Below are positions 23,650 to 33,248 of a stretch of DNA of 64,000 nucleotides, in pieces. The position numbers and the translations under genes were made by a program. Where the stretch lies: positions 62,001 through 126,000 of the forward strand of contig JAIHAR010000001.1 of the NCBI GenBank assembly GCA_020054865.1, read 5' to 3'. Numbering within the stretch: position 1 is the stretch's first letter; each line of letters starts with the position of its first letter. Under the pieces are notes generated by a model that saw only the letters and a program-made list of their open reading frames with translations, was not told the origin of the DNA and did not search any database. The stretch comes from Deferribacteraceae bacterium. Its GTDB lineage: Bacteria > Chrysiogenota > Deferribacteres > Deferribacterales > Deferrivibrionaceae.

Positions 23650-25191
23650 ATGCAAAAACTAAAAAAGCTCCCCATCGGCATACAGACATTTAAGGAAATA
23701 ATTGAAGACGGTTATGTCTATATTGATAAGACTGAAGAGGCCTTAAAGCTAACTGAAGAATATAAGTATGTTTTTTTATCCCGTCCCCGCAGATTTGGTA
23801 AGTCGCTATTTCTTGACACATTAAAAGAGCTATTTGAAGGCAATAAAAAGCTTTTTGAAGGGCTTTATATTTACGATAAATGGAATTGGGAAGAAAAGTA
23901 CCCTGTAATAAAAATAAGTTGGGATGGCAAAAATAGGTCAATTAAAGATTTGGAATCAACACTTAGAGAGACTTTATTGGAAAATCAAAGAAGACTCAAT
24001 ATAAATTGCGAAGACGATTTGGATTTGGTTATTTGTTTTAGAAGACTTATCACAATGGCGTCAGAAAAATATGGTCAAAAAGTGGTAGTTTTGATAGATG
24101 AATACGATAAACCAATCCTTGATGTCATAGAAGATACAGAGCAGGCAAAAGAACACAGGGAATATATAAAAGGGCTGTACTCCGTTTTAAAAGGTGTAGA
24201 TGCCTATATCAAGTTTGCATTTTTAACTGGTGTAAGCAAATTTTCTAAAGCCTCAATCTTCAGCGGGCTTAATATGCTTACAGATATATCCCTTAATCCG
24301 GAATATGGTAACATTTGCGGTTATACCCAAAATGACATTGAGACTTCATTTTTACCATATTTTAAAGATGTAGATCTCGATAAGGTAAAAATGTGGTATA
24401 ACGGTTACAACTTTCTGAAAGACAATGTTTATAACCCTTTTGATATTTTACAGTTTATAAGCAGCAAATTTATGTTCAGAAATTATTGGTTTGAGAGCGG
24501 CACACCATCATTTTTGATTAAACTTATAAAGGAAAAAAATTATTTTTTACCCAAGCTGACCAATCTGATAGTTGATGAAAAATTGCTATCAAGTTTTGAT
24601 ATTGAAAATATAGACCTGGAAGTGCTTTTATACCAGACAGGATATTTGACTATTGAAAAAATGATAAAAGACGAGCTTCTTTCTTCAATAGAATATAAAT
24701 TGAAAATCCCTAACCTCGAAGTTCAAATATCTTTAAATGATTATATAATAAACTATCTGTTTAATGGAGACAGCAGTGTAAAAAAATCCCTTATCAAATC
24801 ACTACATTATGAAAAATTAGAAGATTTTAAGATTGCTTTAACCTCTTTGTTTGATTCAATCCCTTATACCAATTTTACAAAGAATAAACTCACTCAATAT
24901 GAAGGATTTTATGCAAGCATAATTTATTCGTATCTTGCTTCCCTTGGCATTAAAATAATCGGTGAAGATGTAACAAATAAAGGGAGGATTGATTTGACAC
25001 TTTTTGTAAATGACAAGATTTATATCCTTGAATTTAAGGTAGACGGCAGCAAAGGTGAAGCCTTACAGCAGATTAAAGAAAAACATTATGCTGATAAATA
25101 TCTAAATGAATCAAGTCAAATCTATATTGTAGGAATAGAATTCAGCTCAGAGGAAAAAAATATCGTTAATTTTCAGTGGGAGAAAGTTTAG
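23650..25191 (+). CDS. AAA-ATPase-like / PD-(D/E)XK nuclease-like protein, paralog 3
   Basis: A 513-aa protein closely related to the gene at 5486. Long stretches are nearly identical, for example KWNWEEKYPVIKISWDGKNR and SRPRRFGKSLFLDTLKELF. Walker B-like VVVLIDEYDKPILD and the nuclease-like GRIDLT...ILEFKVD (D, ExK) are intact. It lies alone between ridA and a DUF342 gene, so it was duplicated or inserted away from the other two. The start was fixed at MQKLKKLPIG by GGAG and by alignment with the other copies; a longer frame upstream is not supported. Confidence 0.87.
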   Translation: MQKLKKLPIGIQTFKEIIEDGYVYIDKTEEALKLTEEYKYVFLSRPRRFGKSLFLDTLKELFEGNKKLFEGLYIYDKWNWEEKYPVIKISWDGKNRSIKDLESTLRETLLENQRRLNINCEDDLDLVICFRRLITMASEKYGQKVVVLIDEYDKPILDVIEDTEQAKEHREYIKGLYSVLKGVDAYIKFAFLTGVSKFSKASIFSGLNMLTDISLNPEYGNICGYTQNDIETSFLPYFKDVDLDKVKMWYNGYNFLKDNVYNPFDILQFISSKFMFRNYWFESGTPSFLIKLIKEKNYFLPKLTNLIVDEKLLSSFDIENIDLEVLLYQTGYLTIEKMIKDELLSSIEYKLKIPNLEVQISLNDYIINYLFNGDSSVKKSLIKSLHYEKLEDFKIALTSLFDSIPYTNFTKNKLTQYEGFYASIIYSYLASLGIKIIGEDVTNKGRIDLTLFVNDKIYILEFKVDGSKGEALQQIKEKHYADKYLNESSQIYIVGIEFSSEEKNIVNFQWEKV

Positions 25192-25257
25192 CGAGAAAAA
25201 CTGCCATAAAAAAAGTGTAGTTTTAGAGTAGTTTTTACCATGTTTGATTTTTCCATT

Positions 25258-26865
25258 TTACTTGATTTTTTCTATTACGACCTCTTTTTTTTCAGGGTCA
25301 AAGACAAATTTACCGTTTTTTTCAAGTTTATTTAATTCAAAAAAGTATTCTCCGATTACGGCAACCACACCCGGCATTGCTTCTTTGTGGAACAAAATTT
25401 CCGTATCAGTCCCTTCCTTAAGCTTCAACTTAATTTCGTCAATACTTGCATATATGTGATAAAGATTTCTCCTTACTTTCCTTTTTTCATCTACCAATTT
25501 TGCAATCCTTCTTTTCTTCTCTTCATCAAGAGTGTCCATTCTCTTTTCAATGCTGCCTAAAAAATTCAATATCTGCTGCAAAGTCCTTTCAAGATGCTCT
25601 TTATCCTGCATTAGTTTTGACAGCCTTGACACATATTTTGCCGAAGCTCCCACAACAATCTTGGTTTTGACAAAAGATGCAGAGCCCAAAATATTTGCCT
25701 CCACCCCTTTTGTAGCATAAAAAACACCACCATAGATATTCCCAGGCTTTCCAAAACATGTTATTTTACCATCAGTAATTATCATTGAGTCTCTTATAAG
25801 GTTTTTTACCACGACACCTTCGTTTGTTGACACATCGGCAAACTGTATAAATGTAGCTTCTATCATCCCTCCAGCCCTGATTTTACATCTTTTGGCGTGG
25901 CTACTTCCTATTATCCCCTCTTTGACAATAATATTACCCTTTGCATGTGCCTCTCCTGAAATTGCTTTTGCAATAATATTTTCACCCGATTTAACTGAAA
26001 AACCGGCCTGAAGCTCACCTGAAATTATAACAGAGCCTGGAAACTCAATATTTCCTGTCTTATAATCAACATTCCCCTTTACAATGTATACATTTGTAAT
26101 TTTCATCTCAACAATATTTCCGAAAAAGTTATACTCAAGAAGGCCATCAATTAGTGAATAGTATACATTATCCCTTTTCACAACATTTTCATTTAGCTTT
26201 ACAATTAAATCCACACCATCATTTGCCTCAAGAATCTCACCGGTAACAGTAAAGCCTGGCTGCCCCTTTGTAGGCGGATTGTAATAAGCAACAGCAGAAT
26301 CTTTATATACAACCCCCAAACGGTTTTTTTTTATATTTTTATAATCAACTCTGTCCAAAGATTCTTCTACCAAAAACTCATCTTCTTTTTTTTCATCTGA
26401 TTTGATAAGCACTTCAGCATTATATCCATCAACTGCCTTTTTACCTTCAGCAACCAAAAATGTCGGCTCAATTTTGCTACTTTTTGAATCAAGCAGATGA
26501 ATAAGCAAATCAACCCTGTCCTCCATAATCCCTTTTACCACACCATTTTCCTTCAAAAGTTCAAAGATATAATCACGGTCAACCTGTTTTGGATGAGGAG
26601 GAATTAAAATATAAGCTTTCATTTTATCTTTAGAAATCAATACATCAAAATCATCAAGAAAGACATCGTCAAAAAGTCTTCCTTTTCTGCCATCCTGAGA
26701 AGATTTCAGTGAAAATTCAAGCAAGTATTTCTTGTCCCCCTCGCCATTAGAAGAGATAAGTTTATATTCAAGCTCGTGCATCTCTTTTTTGAAATATTTT
26801 TTGGCCTTTTCAAACCCTTCGTTGATGCTGCCGGCATAAATCCTAGTCCTGGTTAACTCTGCCAA
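25258..26865 (-). CDS. FapA/DUF342 family protein (polymer-forming beta-helix)
   Basis: A protein of about 535 aa of the flagellar assembly protein A (DUF342) family. The central PPTKGQPGFTVTGEILEANDG is typical. It is followed by a long glycine-spaced beta-helical region (VKGNVDYKTGNIEFPGSVII, GEAHAKGNIIVKEGI) and a coiled coil (about 415-480), then a short C-terminal beta segment. The family has been linked to flagellar placement and surface localisation, but the biochemical role is unclear. No ATG fits; TTG codons at 26869-26871 and 26863-26865 are possible, and GGGGG is better spaced for the second. Confidence 0.85.
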   Translation of the reverse strand: MAELTRTRIYAGSINEGFEKAKKYFKKEMHELEYKLISSNGEGDKKYLLEFSLKSSQDGRKGRLFDDVFLDDFDVLISKDKMKAYILIPPHPKQVDRDYIFELLKENGVVKGIMEDRVDLLIHLLDSKSSKIEPTFLVAEGKKAVDGYNAEVLIKSDEKKEDEFLVEESLDRVDYKNIKKNRLGVVYKDSAVAYYNPPTKGQPGFTVTGEILEANDGVDLIVKLNENVVKRDNVYYSLIDGLLEYNFFGNIVEMKITNVYIVKGNVDYKTGNIEFPGSVIISGELQAGFSVKSGENIIAKAISGEAHAKGNIIVKEGIIGSSHAKRCKIRAGGMIEATFIQFADVSTNEGVVVKNLIRDSMIITDGKITCFGKPGNIYGGVFYATKGVEANILGSASFVKTKIVVGASAKYVSRLSKLMQDKEHLERTLQQILNFLGSIEKRMDTLDEEKKRRIAKLVDEKRKVRRNLYHIYASIDEIKLKLKEGTDTEILFHKEAMPGVVAVIGEYFFELNKLEKNGKFVFDPEKKEVVIEKIK

Positions 26866-26983
26866 AATCAATCCCCCAAAGTTTATTTATTATTGTAACA
26901 TAATAAATATTATATTTCTATTGAAGTTTACCATATTATATTTTACTATTAGAAAAACAAGAATTTTTCAAGAGGTAGTTTAT

Positions 26984-28495
26984 ATGTGCAGTAATGAAGC
27001 GTTAAAAAAGTATAAAATTATTTTTGAAACATCAGGGATTCCCATTTATACCGTATCAAAAGATGAGAGACTTTTGGAAGCAAATCAAGCTTTGGCAGAA
27101 ATTATGCAAACTGACCTTGAAAATCTCATCGGAAAACCTGTCGAAAATTTTTACCTCAATAAAGATGACAGAAAAAAATTTTTGGAAGATTTGCAAAAAT
27201 ATAAAAAGCTTAGAAACTACAGGCTAAAATTTAAAACATTAAAAAATAAAATCATTACTGTCCTTGCAAATGTGCAGCTATGGGATGATGAAAATAGCGA
27301 AATCATGCATCACGGTGTGTTGATAGATATTACTGATGTTTTAAACCTGCATGAAAAAGTTAGCGCCATTGAAAACCTTGAAACCAATAACAAACTGTTA
27401 AAAAACTTTATAAAAGATTTAAAAGATGGTTTTACGGAAAGACTTGGGCTTGTTGATTTGCTTTTAATAGATTATCCGGATAATGAAAAATTATACCGAC
27501 TTGAAAGCGGTATTGAAAAAAGTCTCAATCAGATAAACAGATTTGAATCGCTTTTCCCCGATGAAAATGTTCTGGTATCCGATATTGAACTAAACAGCTT
27601 TATAATTGAGCACAAAAAGCTTTTTGATGAATTAATCCCTGATAATATTACCATTTCTGTCACTACCACATCATCTGACTTAAATATAAAGGGGGATTAT
27701 ACAAGGGTTTTGCAGATTTTTACAGGTATTATTCAAAATGCGGCTGAGGCCATTGAGAAAAAAGGAATTGAAAAGGGGAAAATCAATATTACTTTATCAA
27801 AAATAGATTTAACAAATCATCCATACCTGCCTGATGGCAAATACGCTGAAATTGTGATATCTGATAACGGTATAGGAATAAAAGAGGAGAATATTAACAA
27901 AATTTTTTCGCCAGACTTCTCAACAAAGAGTAATAAAGGATTAGGACTTGGACTGACAGCAATATTTTCTACTCTTAAAGAATACAAAGGTGATATCACT
28001 GTCAATAGCAAAGAGGGTGAAGGGGCAGAATTTACAATATATTTACCATTATCCGACAAATCTGCAGAAAATACCGACATAAACGAGTCTGAATTTTTAA
28101 ATGAAATAAGCAATTCAATAACAATATTTTTCGTGGATGATGATGACTTTATCAGAAGCGGTGTATCAGCAAATCTTGAAAGGGAGGGATTTAACGTTAT
28201 CCAATCTGACAGCCCCAGAGATGCCTTGAGTAAGCTCGAAGAATATTTCCCTTTGATAGATATAATGATTCTTGATGTAAAAATGGCTGGAATGAGTGGC
28301 GGCAAACTCTATGAAACAATCAAAGAAAAATTTGGCCAAATACCGGCAATATTTATTTCCGGTTACAGTGATGATGAGGAAATTTTAAGACTGAAGCAAA
28401 ATTTCACTTTTCTAAAAAAACCTTTTACCACGAAAGATTTGGTCAGAGAAATACACAAGGTAATAAATGCAGGTGATGAATGGATGAAATTGTAA
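26984..28495 (+). CDS. PAS / histidine-kinase-like / receiver protein lacking the H-box histidine
   Basis: A 503-aa protein with a PAS domain (about 10-115), a DHp-like helical region, an HATPase domain (N-box IIQNAAEAIEKKG, G1 SDNGIGI, G2 GLGLGLTAIF) and a C-terminal receiver (DDDD near 383, acceptor Asp in IMILDVKMAG, Lys in FLKKPF). In the DHp, AIENLETNNKLLKNF aligns with the usual AIGQLAGGIAHDFNN, but Leu stands where the phospho-accepting His should be. It may therefore not autophosphorylate and could act as a phosphatase, scaffold or heterodimer partner of the next kinase, whose gene overlaps it by 16 bp. The start has AGAGGT upstream. Confidence 0.85.
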   Translation: MCSNEALKKYKIIFETSGIPIYTVSKDERLLEANQALAEIMQTDLENLIGKPVENFYLNKDDRKKFLEDLQKYKKLRNYRLKFKTLKNKIITVLANVQLWDDENSEIMHHGVLIDITDVLNLHEKVSAIENLETNNKLLKNFIKDLKDGFTERLGLVDLLLIDYPDNEKLYRLESGIEKSLNQINRFESLFPDENVLVSDIELNSFIIEHKKLFDELIPDNITISVTTTSSDLNIKGDYTRVLQIFTGIIQNAAEAIEKKGIEKGKINITLSKIDLTNHPYLPDGKYAEIVISDNGIGIKEENINKIFSPDFSTKSNKGLGLGLTAIFSTLKEYKGDITVNSKEGEGAEFTIYLPLSDKSAENTDINESEFLNEISNSITIFFVDDDDFIRSGVSANLEREGFNVIQSDSPRDALSKLEEYFPLIDIMILDVKMAGMSGGKLYETIKEKFGQIPAIFISGYSDDEEILRLKQNFTFLKKPFTTKDLVREIHKVINAGDEWMKL

Positions 28496-30390
28496 AAAGT
28501 AAAATACTTGAAACAGTTTTAAACTCAAGTACCAGGGGAATCTGTATTATTGATAGTAATGGGGTGTCTGTTCTTATCAACAATGCAGGTCTTGCAATCT
28601 TAGGCTATGAAAGAAATGACATTTTAGGCAAAAATTTTCACGATATTGTTCATAAAACAAAAAATTTTAAGATAAGTAATAAAGAATGTATTGTATGTCA
28701 ATCCCAAATAGACGGCTTAGCTTATAATAATGTATGTACCAGATACAAAAAAAGTAACGGAGAAATTATACTGTTACAGATAAGTGTTTACCCTTTCAAA
28801 ATCGAAAGCAATGATTCATGGTGGATTTTGCTTTTATTTGAGGAAATTACAGATAAAAATCTTGCAATATTAAACCTTGAAAATATTATCGAAATGGTTG
28901 AGCAATCTGAAGCAGGCTTTGTAATTACTGATATTGAAGGAAATATTGTATATGTAAATAATGGTTACACAAAAATTACAGGCTATGAAAAAAAAGAATT
29001 ACTTGGAAAAAATCCAAGGATATTAAAATCAGGCAAACATAATAAAGAGTTTTATAAAAGACTGTGGTCTACAATATTATCGGGAAATACTTTTAACGAT
29101 ATTTTTATAAACAGAAAAAAAACCGGAGAAATTTATTATGAGGAAGATATAATATTCCCGATAAAAGACTCATCCGGTAAAATAAACAAGTTTGCAGCAT
29201 TAAAAAGAGATATTACAAAAGAAAAATTGCTGGAAGAAAAATTATTTCTTGTACAAAAACTTGAATCAATTGGTCAGCTCGCCAGCGGCATAGCCCATGA
29301 TTTTAACAATATTCTGACAGGTATCAATGCATATCTTGAAATGTTTGGCTACCTTGAGTTGCCTCAAAAAGCAACCGAAGTAGTGGAAAAGATAAAGGAG
29401 CTTGCAAAGAGGGCTGAAAATCTGGTCAGTCATCTTTTGGGATTTAGCAGAAAACAGATGTTTTCCCCTGCGACTACAACATTTAGCGCGCTTATCAACG
29501 ATTCGCTAAAAATGCTCAGAAGATTAATTCCTGAAAATATTGAGCTTGTTTTTGAGAAAAACATTGATGACGAATGCCCTATCGATATTGACAAAACGCA
29601 GTTTAGTCAGATAATTATGAACCTCGTTATAAACAGCAGAGATGCTCTGCTCGGGTCAGATAAGGATAAAAAGTTAATCAAAATCATTCTTGACAAGCCT
29701 GTTTTAAGTGATTTTGACCTTGTAGAGGAAAAAAACTATCAAAAATTTATAAAATTTTCAGTCTATGACAATGGGACTGGAATAAAAGAGGAATTTATAA
29801 ATAAAATATTTGAACCTTTTTTTACCACCAAACAGGTTGGAAAAGGCACAGGGCTCGGTCTTGCTAGTGTGTACGGCATAGTAAAACAAAATAAAGGTTA
29901 TATCTTTGTAGATACCAAAGAAAGTGAATATACGAGATTTGATATTCTATGGCCCTGCTTTGACAGTAATAATAACAAAAAAACCGATGCCAATAAGATG
30001 TCCATATTTGAAGATATTCACGGTAGCGAAAATATATTGATTGCCGAAGACGAGCCTGGACTTTTAAATATAGTATCTGAGCTTTTTGAAAAATCAGGCT
30101 ATAATGTATATAAAGCCAAAAACGGGTCTGAAGCTCTTGAAATATTAAAAAATACCCCCATCGATTTTATAATTACTGACCTCGTAATGCCGGAACTTAA
30201 TGGAGATAAACTTCTTGCTGAAGCCTGTAAAATTGGCATAAAAGTTCCTGCAATTATAACCACAGGCTATGAAAAAGATATAAGAAAAGATATCATTGAC
30301 AACTGCTTTAATTATCAAGTAGTTACAAAGCCTTATAGACCTTTGAATATACTGAAGCTTGTAAGGGGAATACTTGACAATAAAAAATAA
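28480..30390 (+). CDS. Cytoplasmic hybrid histidine kinase (PAS-PAS-HisKA-HATPase-REC)
   Basis: A 636-aa protein without membrane segments. Two PAS domains (about 8-125 and 135-255), the second with the motif ITGYEKKELLGKNPRILKSG, precede an intact H-box (LASGIAHDFNNILTGI, His about 274). The HATPase has N-box IIMNLVINSRDALL, DNGTGI and GKGTGLGLASVYG. The C-terminal receiver has acceptor Asp in IITDLVMPELNG and Lys in VVTKPYRP. A CxxC-like pair in the first PAS (ECIVCQ) could bind a cofactor or be redox-active. It overlaps the genes on both sides, giving a three-kinase operon. Confidence 0.92.
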   Translation: MDEIVKSKILETVLNSSTRGICIIDSNGVSVLINNAGLAILGYERNDILGKNFHDIVHKTKNFKISNKECIVCQSQIDGLAYNNVCTRYKKSNGEIILLQISVYPFKIESNDSWWILLLFEEITDKNLAILNLENIIEMVEQSEAGFVITDIEGNIVYVNNGYTKITGYEKKELLGKNPRILKSGKHNKEFYKRLWSTILSGNTFNDIFINRKKTGEIYYEEDIIFPIKDSSGKINKFAALKRDITKEKLLEEKLFLVQKLESIGQLASGIAHDFNNILTGINAYLEMFGYLELPQKATEVVEKIKELAKRAENLVSHLLGFSRKQMFSPATTTFSALINDSLKMLRRLIPENIELVFEKNIDDECPIDIDKTQFSQIIMNLVINSRDALLGSDKDKKLIKIILDKPVLSDFDLVEEKNYQKFIKFSVYDNGTGIKEEFINKIFEPFFTTKQVGKGTGLGLASVYGIVKQNKGYIFVDTKESEYTRFDILWPCFDSNNNKKTDANKMSIFEDIHGSENILIAEDEPGLLNIVSELFEKSGYNVYKAKNGSEALEILKNTPIDFIITDLVMPELNGDKLLAEACKIGIKVPAIITTGYEKDIRKDIIDNCFNYQVVTKPYRPLNILKLVRGILDNKK

Positions 30391-32731
30391 AGTAATAATC
30401 ACTTTTTTAATCTTCCTGACGTTGGTTACTTCTTCGTTTGCTCAAAAAATCAAGGTAGGTTTCTGGGAAAATAAACCACTATCCTATGACGAAAATGATG
30501 GTTATAAAGGGTTTATTGTAGATATTTTCAAATATATTGCAAAGAAGGAAAATATCGACTATGAAATGAAAAAAGGCAGCTGGAGTCAGCTTTACTCTGA
30601 TATTTCAAACGGAAATATCGATGTCTTTTTCCCAATTGGATTTGCAGAATACAGACTTCAATATATGAACTTTTCCAGATACCCTCTTTTTGAAAATTGG
30701 GGTCAGATTATCACGACAAGAGACAAGAAAATAAAATCATTTTACGATTTGCAAGGAAAAACGATTGCCGTGCAATTTAACGATATCTTTTTGATGGCCA
30801 CAAATGGCCTTGGGCTTGTATTGGACAGACTCAATATTGATGTCAAATACTATTTTGTGGATAATTATGAGGAGGCAGTAGACGCCGTTATTAACAAAGG
30901 TGTTGATTGCGCTCTTGTGGCAAGAAACTATACATTTGCAATTGTCTCGGAAAATATTACAACCACTCCGATTATCGTAAAACCGATAAAAACTCACTTT
31001 GCTTACAGTAAAAATCTCAATGAAGATATAATCAATAAAATTGACAATGCGATAAAAAGCCTTCTCGAAGATGAAAATTCTTATTATTACAAGAGGTTAA
31101 AATATTTTTCAGAAGGTATGTATCTGCACAACCCCATTCTGCACTTCATCGAGGAAAATTATATTTTTGTATCATTGACAATTTTGCTTATTTTCACACT
31201 TACGGTTATAATAATCCATACTTTCAAAAAAAAGCTTTATCTTGCTACAATTGAAGTTAAAAATGAGCGAAAAAAAATTGTAAAAATATTAAACAATCTC
31301 TCTGATCCGGTAATTCTGTTTAATCACAAAGGGATTGTTGAGTTTTTAAACATTGCAGCAAAAAATACTTTTGATATTTTAGATTTTGGCAAGTCAGTAG
31401 CCGATTGCCAGTATCAAATTGAAGATAGAAATAAAAATATAATAAAATTTGAAGAATTTTTTTCTTCAGAAAGTCTTGAAAACTACTATACCATAAAAAA
31501 TACACGAAAAGGGGATATTATTGCTGAAATCTCCATTACAAAAGTAAAAAATGAAAATACAAATGATAATGACTATATAGTAATGATAAATAACATTACC
31601 AAAGCAATACAAAATATCGAAATCCAGACAAAAATTGACAAACTTGAAACAGTGGGAAAAATAGCTGCAGGCATTGCCCACGATTTCAATAACTATCTTG
31701 GAGCAATGTCAAACTATATTATAGCAGTAAAATCAAAAGGAATTATAACTGAAGAAATACAAAAGGTTGAAAATCTCATATTCAAAAGCAAACATTTAAC
31801 AAGGCAGCTGCTTACATTTGCAAAAGGGAGCAGCCTTGAAATAAAAAATACAGATATTAACAAACTTGTAAAAGAAGCGGCAGAATTTGCACTGAAAGGG
31901 AGCAGCACATCTTTGAATTTTGATATAAATCAGCCAGAAACACAAGGTAGTTTATGCGCTGATGTAGACGAAAATTATATCACGCAGGTTATTACAAATA
32001 TTGTGCTAAATGCCAGCCAGGCAATGAATAACAAAGGGGAAATAGATATTTCAACTTCAATTGAATTTTTTGCAGAAAAAAACGAATACAATCTCTCAAA
32101 AGGGGAATATATAAAAATTGCAATAAGGGATTACGGCAGTGGAATACCGGAAGATATCAAGAATGAAATATTTGAGCCATTTTTTACCACAAAAGAAACC
32201 GGCAGCGGGCTTGGCCTTGCAATTTCGCATTCAATTATCAAGAAGCACAGTGGTTATATAACATTTAAAAATCTTGACAAAGGGTGTGTTTTTGAAATCT
32301 TTTTACCAAAAACCGAATGCAAGCTAAATAAAATTTCTGAAACAAAAGATGAAATCGATATTAAAAAACTGAAAATTTTGTATATGGATGATGAAGCCGA
32401 CTTAAGAGATTCTTTTAAAATGATACTTGAAATTCTTGATTGCAATGTAACTGTTACTAAAAATGGAGAAGAAACGCTAAAAGAGGTTGAAAACAAAAAA
32501 TTTGATATAATTGTCCTTGACCTGACGATAAAGGGCGGAATGAATGGTGAGGAAACAATTAAAATGCTTAAAGAAAAAGGTATTGACTCATATTTTGTAG
32601 TTTCATCGGGCTATTCTGATAGTGATATAATTACCGAATACAAAAAACATGGATTTGATTTTTACCTGCCAAAGCCTTTTGCGGTAGAAGACTTGAAAAT
32701 GATGCTCGCTCAGGCATCAATAAGAGTTTAA
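30374..32731 (+). CDS. Hybrid histidine kinase with periplasmic solute-binding sensor domain
   Basis: A 785-aa membrane kinase. A signal peptide (1-24) is followed by an SBP_bac_3 domain (about 25-250; KIKVGFWENKPLSYDEND, GKTIAVQFND), a membrane span (about 258-280), PAS, HisKA with an intact H-box (AAGIAHDFNNYLGAM), HATPase (VITNIVLNASQAM, DYGSGI, GSGLGLAIS) and a receiver (acceptor Asp in IIVLDLTIKGG, Lys in YLPKPF). BvgS/EvgS-like sensors bind small solutes this way; the ligand is unknown. The start is TTG with AAGGGG at proper spacing, and the signal peptide begins right there. No DNA-binding response regulator is encoded nearby. Confidence 0.92.
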   Translation: MTIKNKVIITFLIFLTLVTSSFAQKIKVGFWENKPLSYDENDGYKGFIVDIFKYIAKKENIDYEMKKGSWSQLYSDISNGNIDVFFPIGFAEYRLQYMNFSRYPLFENWGQIITTRDKKIKSFYDLQGKTIAVQFNDIFLMATNGLGLVLDRLNIDVKYYFVDNYEEAVDAVINKGVDCALVARNYTFAIVSENITTTPIIVKPIKTHFAYSKNLNEDIINKIDNAIKSLLEDENSYYYKRLKYFSEGMYLHNPILHFIEENYIFVSLTILLIFTLTVIIIHTFKKKLYLATIEVKNERKKIVKILNNLSDPVILFNHKGIVEFLNIAAKNTFDILDFGKSVADCQYQIEDRNKNIIKFEEFFSSESLENYYTIKNTRKGDIIAEISITKVKNENTNDNDYIVMINNITKAIQNIEIQTKIDKLETVGKIAAGIAHDFNNYLGAMSNYIIAVKSKGIITEEIQKVENLIFKSKHLTRQLLTFAKGSSLEIKNTDINKLVKEAAEFALKGSSTSLNFDINQPETQGSLCADVDENYITQVITNIVLNASQAMNNKGEIDISTSIEFFAEKNEYNLSKGEYIKIAIRDYGSGIPEDIKNEIFEPFFTTKETGSGLGLAISHSIIKKHSGYITFKNLDKGCVFEIFLPKTECKLNKISETKDEIDIKKLKILYMDDEADLRDSFKMILEILDCNVTVTKNGEETLKEVENKKFDIIVLDLTIKGGMNGEETIKMLKEKGIDSYFVVSSGYSDSDIITEYKKHGFDFYLPKPFAVEDLKMMLAQASIRV

Positions 32732-33060
32732 TATCTCTTACTCTTGAATATAAGATACATCGTAAAAGCTGTGAAAATTATCACGGCTGATAAAATAATG
32801 CCAAATTTTGAATAACTTATTGAATTTGCAACCCTGTAATTTATAACCCTTATGGATGTAAGTATCCACTCTACTATACTGAAAAAAAGTGCCCCTTGAA
32901 TAATATAAAATGCAACCTTTTTTCTTATAAAAAACAAAACAGGCAAAAATAAAAAAATTACCACAAAGATAAGTTGCTGAGCTCTCAAAAAGTGTGCTGC
33001 GGTAAGAAGTGAGCAAAGTAGTAAAAAAATAAAAGGCAAAACTTCATCAAACTTTTTCAT
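32728..33060 (-). CDS. Small four-span membrane protein of unknown function
   Basis: A 110-aa protein that is mostly hydrophobic: spans near 9-25, 29-45, 51-67 and 84-104, with KSKRY at the C-terminus. I do not recognise a family. It is convergent with the kinase gene, overlapping its end by 4 bp. Ribosome site weak (GGACAG). Confidence 0.65.
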   Translation of the reverse strand: MKKFDEVLPFIFLLLCSLLTAAHFLRAQQLIFVVIFLFLPVLFFIRKKVAFYIIQGALFFSIVEWILTSIRVINYRVANSISYSKFGIILSAVIIFTAFTMYLIFKSKRY

Positions 33061-33182
33061 TGTTAGCTGTCCATTTTTTTCAAAGCTTTTAGCATAAATA
33101 TAACTTCCATTGCAATAAGTTTTATCGACGATTTAAAATAATCAGAACGACTTCCAGTTTACTTTTAAAATAATAAACTAAA

Positions 33183-33208
33183 AAATGAGAGTAGCCTATA
33201 TCGGCTAC
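33183..33208 (-). terminator. Rho-independent terminator of the alanine symporter gene
   Basis: On the minus strand GTAGCC (33208-33203), loop GATATA, GGCTAC (33196-33191) is followed by TCTCATTTTTT. It lies about 40 bp after the symporter stop. The remaining 120 bp to the next gene contain nothing I can identify. Confidence 0.75.
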
Positions 33209-33248
33209 CCCCATTTATATATTTATATAATTTGTATACAATAAATTA

